14,313 nt of DNA from Bacteroidaceae bacterium. Lineage in GTDB: Bacteria > Bacteroidota > Bacteroidia > Bacteroidales > Bacteroidaceae. Made by a program: the position numbers and the translations under genes. The notes under the pieces were generated by a model. It ran no database searches, was not told where the DNA came from, and worked only from the letters and a program-made list of their open reading frames with translations. The number at the start of each line of letters is the position of its first letter. The first letter of the stretch is position 1. Of the stretch, positions 14,272-14,313 are shown in pieces. The stretch is taken from the NCBI GenBank assembly GCA_017618515.1, contig JAFZUB010000140.1, positions 1-14,313 of the forward strand. Direction: 5' to 3'.

Positions 14272-14301
14272 TTTGTATGTGAGAAATAATTTCTAAATTT
14301 G
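14272..14301 (+). promoter_or_regulatory. Bacteroidota-type promoter for a gene beyond the right edge
   Basis: A -33 TTTG (14272-14275) is followed after 18 bases by a -7 box TAAATTTG (14294-14301). Both elements and the spacing fit the primary sigma consensus. No start codon lies within the remaining 12 bases. Confidence 0.6.
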
Positions 14302-14313
14302 CAGAACGAATAT

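Overview
The window looks like a Bacteroidales chromosome segment (Bacteroidota, perhaps Prevotellaceae or Muribaculaceae; genus not resolvable here). The basis is promoter -7 boxes of the TAnnTTTG type, few Shine-Dalgarno sites, a Wzc-type tyrosine kinase with a Tyr-Gly tail, a FAS1 lipoprotein, GH127-family enzymes and a WYL regulator. Coding regions are rich in G+C, with strongly C-ending codons from about 5.3 to 11.3 kb.

Layout. (1) 2-2203, +: the 3' part of a capsule/exopolysaccharide chain-length protein fused to a tyrosine kinase, cut by the left edge. (2) 5106-2284, -: a compact unit in the order TetR regulator, FabG-like reductase, RluA-like pseudouridine synthase and GT2 glycosyltransferase. 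A promoter with a perfect inverted repeat lies upstream and a strong hairpin terminator downstream. (3) 5282-12434, +: a probable operon for secreted glycan handling, with a FAS1 lipoprotein, a GH127-type glycosidase broken by a frameshift into 7381-9111 and 9108-9524, a second GH127-type glycosidase and an exported protein of unknown function. (4) 12435-12851: a 417-base gap with two convergent blocks of a degenerate repeat of about 21 bp, a terminator and a promoter. (5) 12852-14246, +: a WYL regulator and a DEDDh exonuclease, followed by a promoter for a gene beyond the right edge.

The most unusual signal is a set of tandem arrays of 7-bp units. They lie at four gene junctions (2265-2285, 2998-3039, 4484-4511, 7348-7375) and also inside the first GH127 gene (7438-7563), where 18 units encode a linker right after the signal peptide. 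Because 7 is not a multiple of 3, gain or loss of one unit would close that gene. A related array of 8-9 bp units sits in frame inside the second GH127 gene (11149-11190). Together with the convergent repeats at 12477-12621, these suggest an active repeat-generating process at gene junctions and in the surface-glycan genes. What the arrays do is inference.
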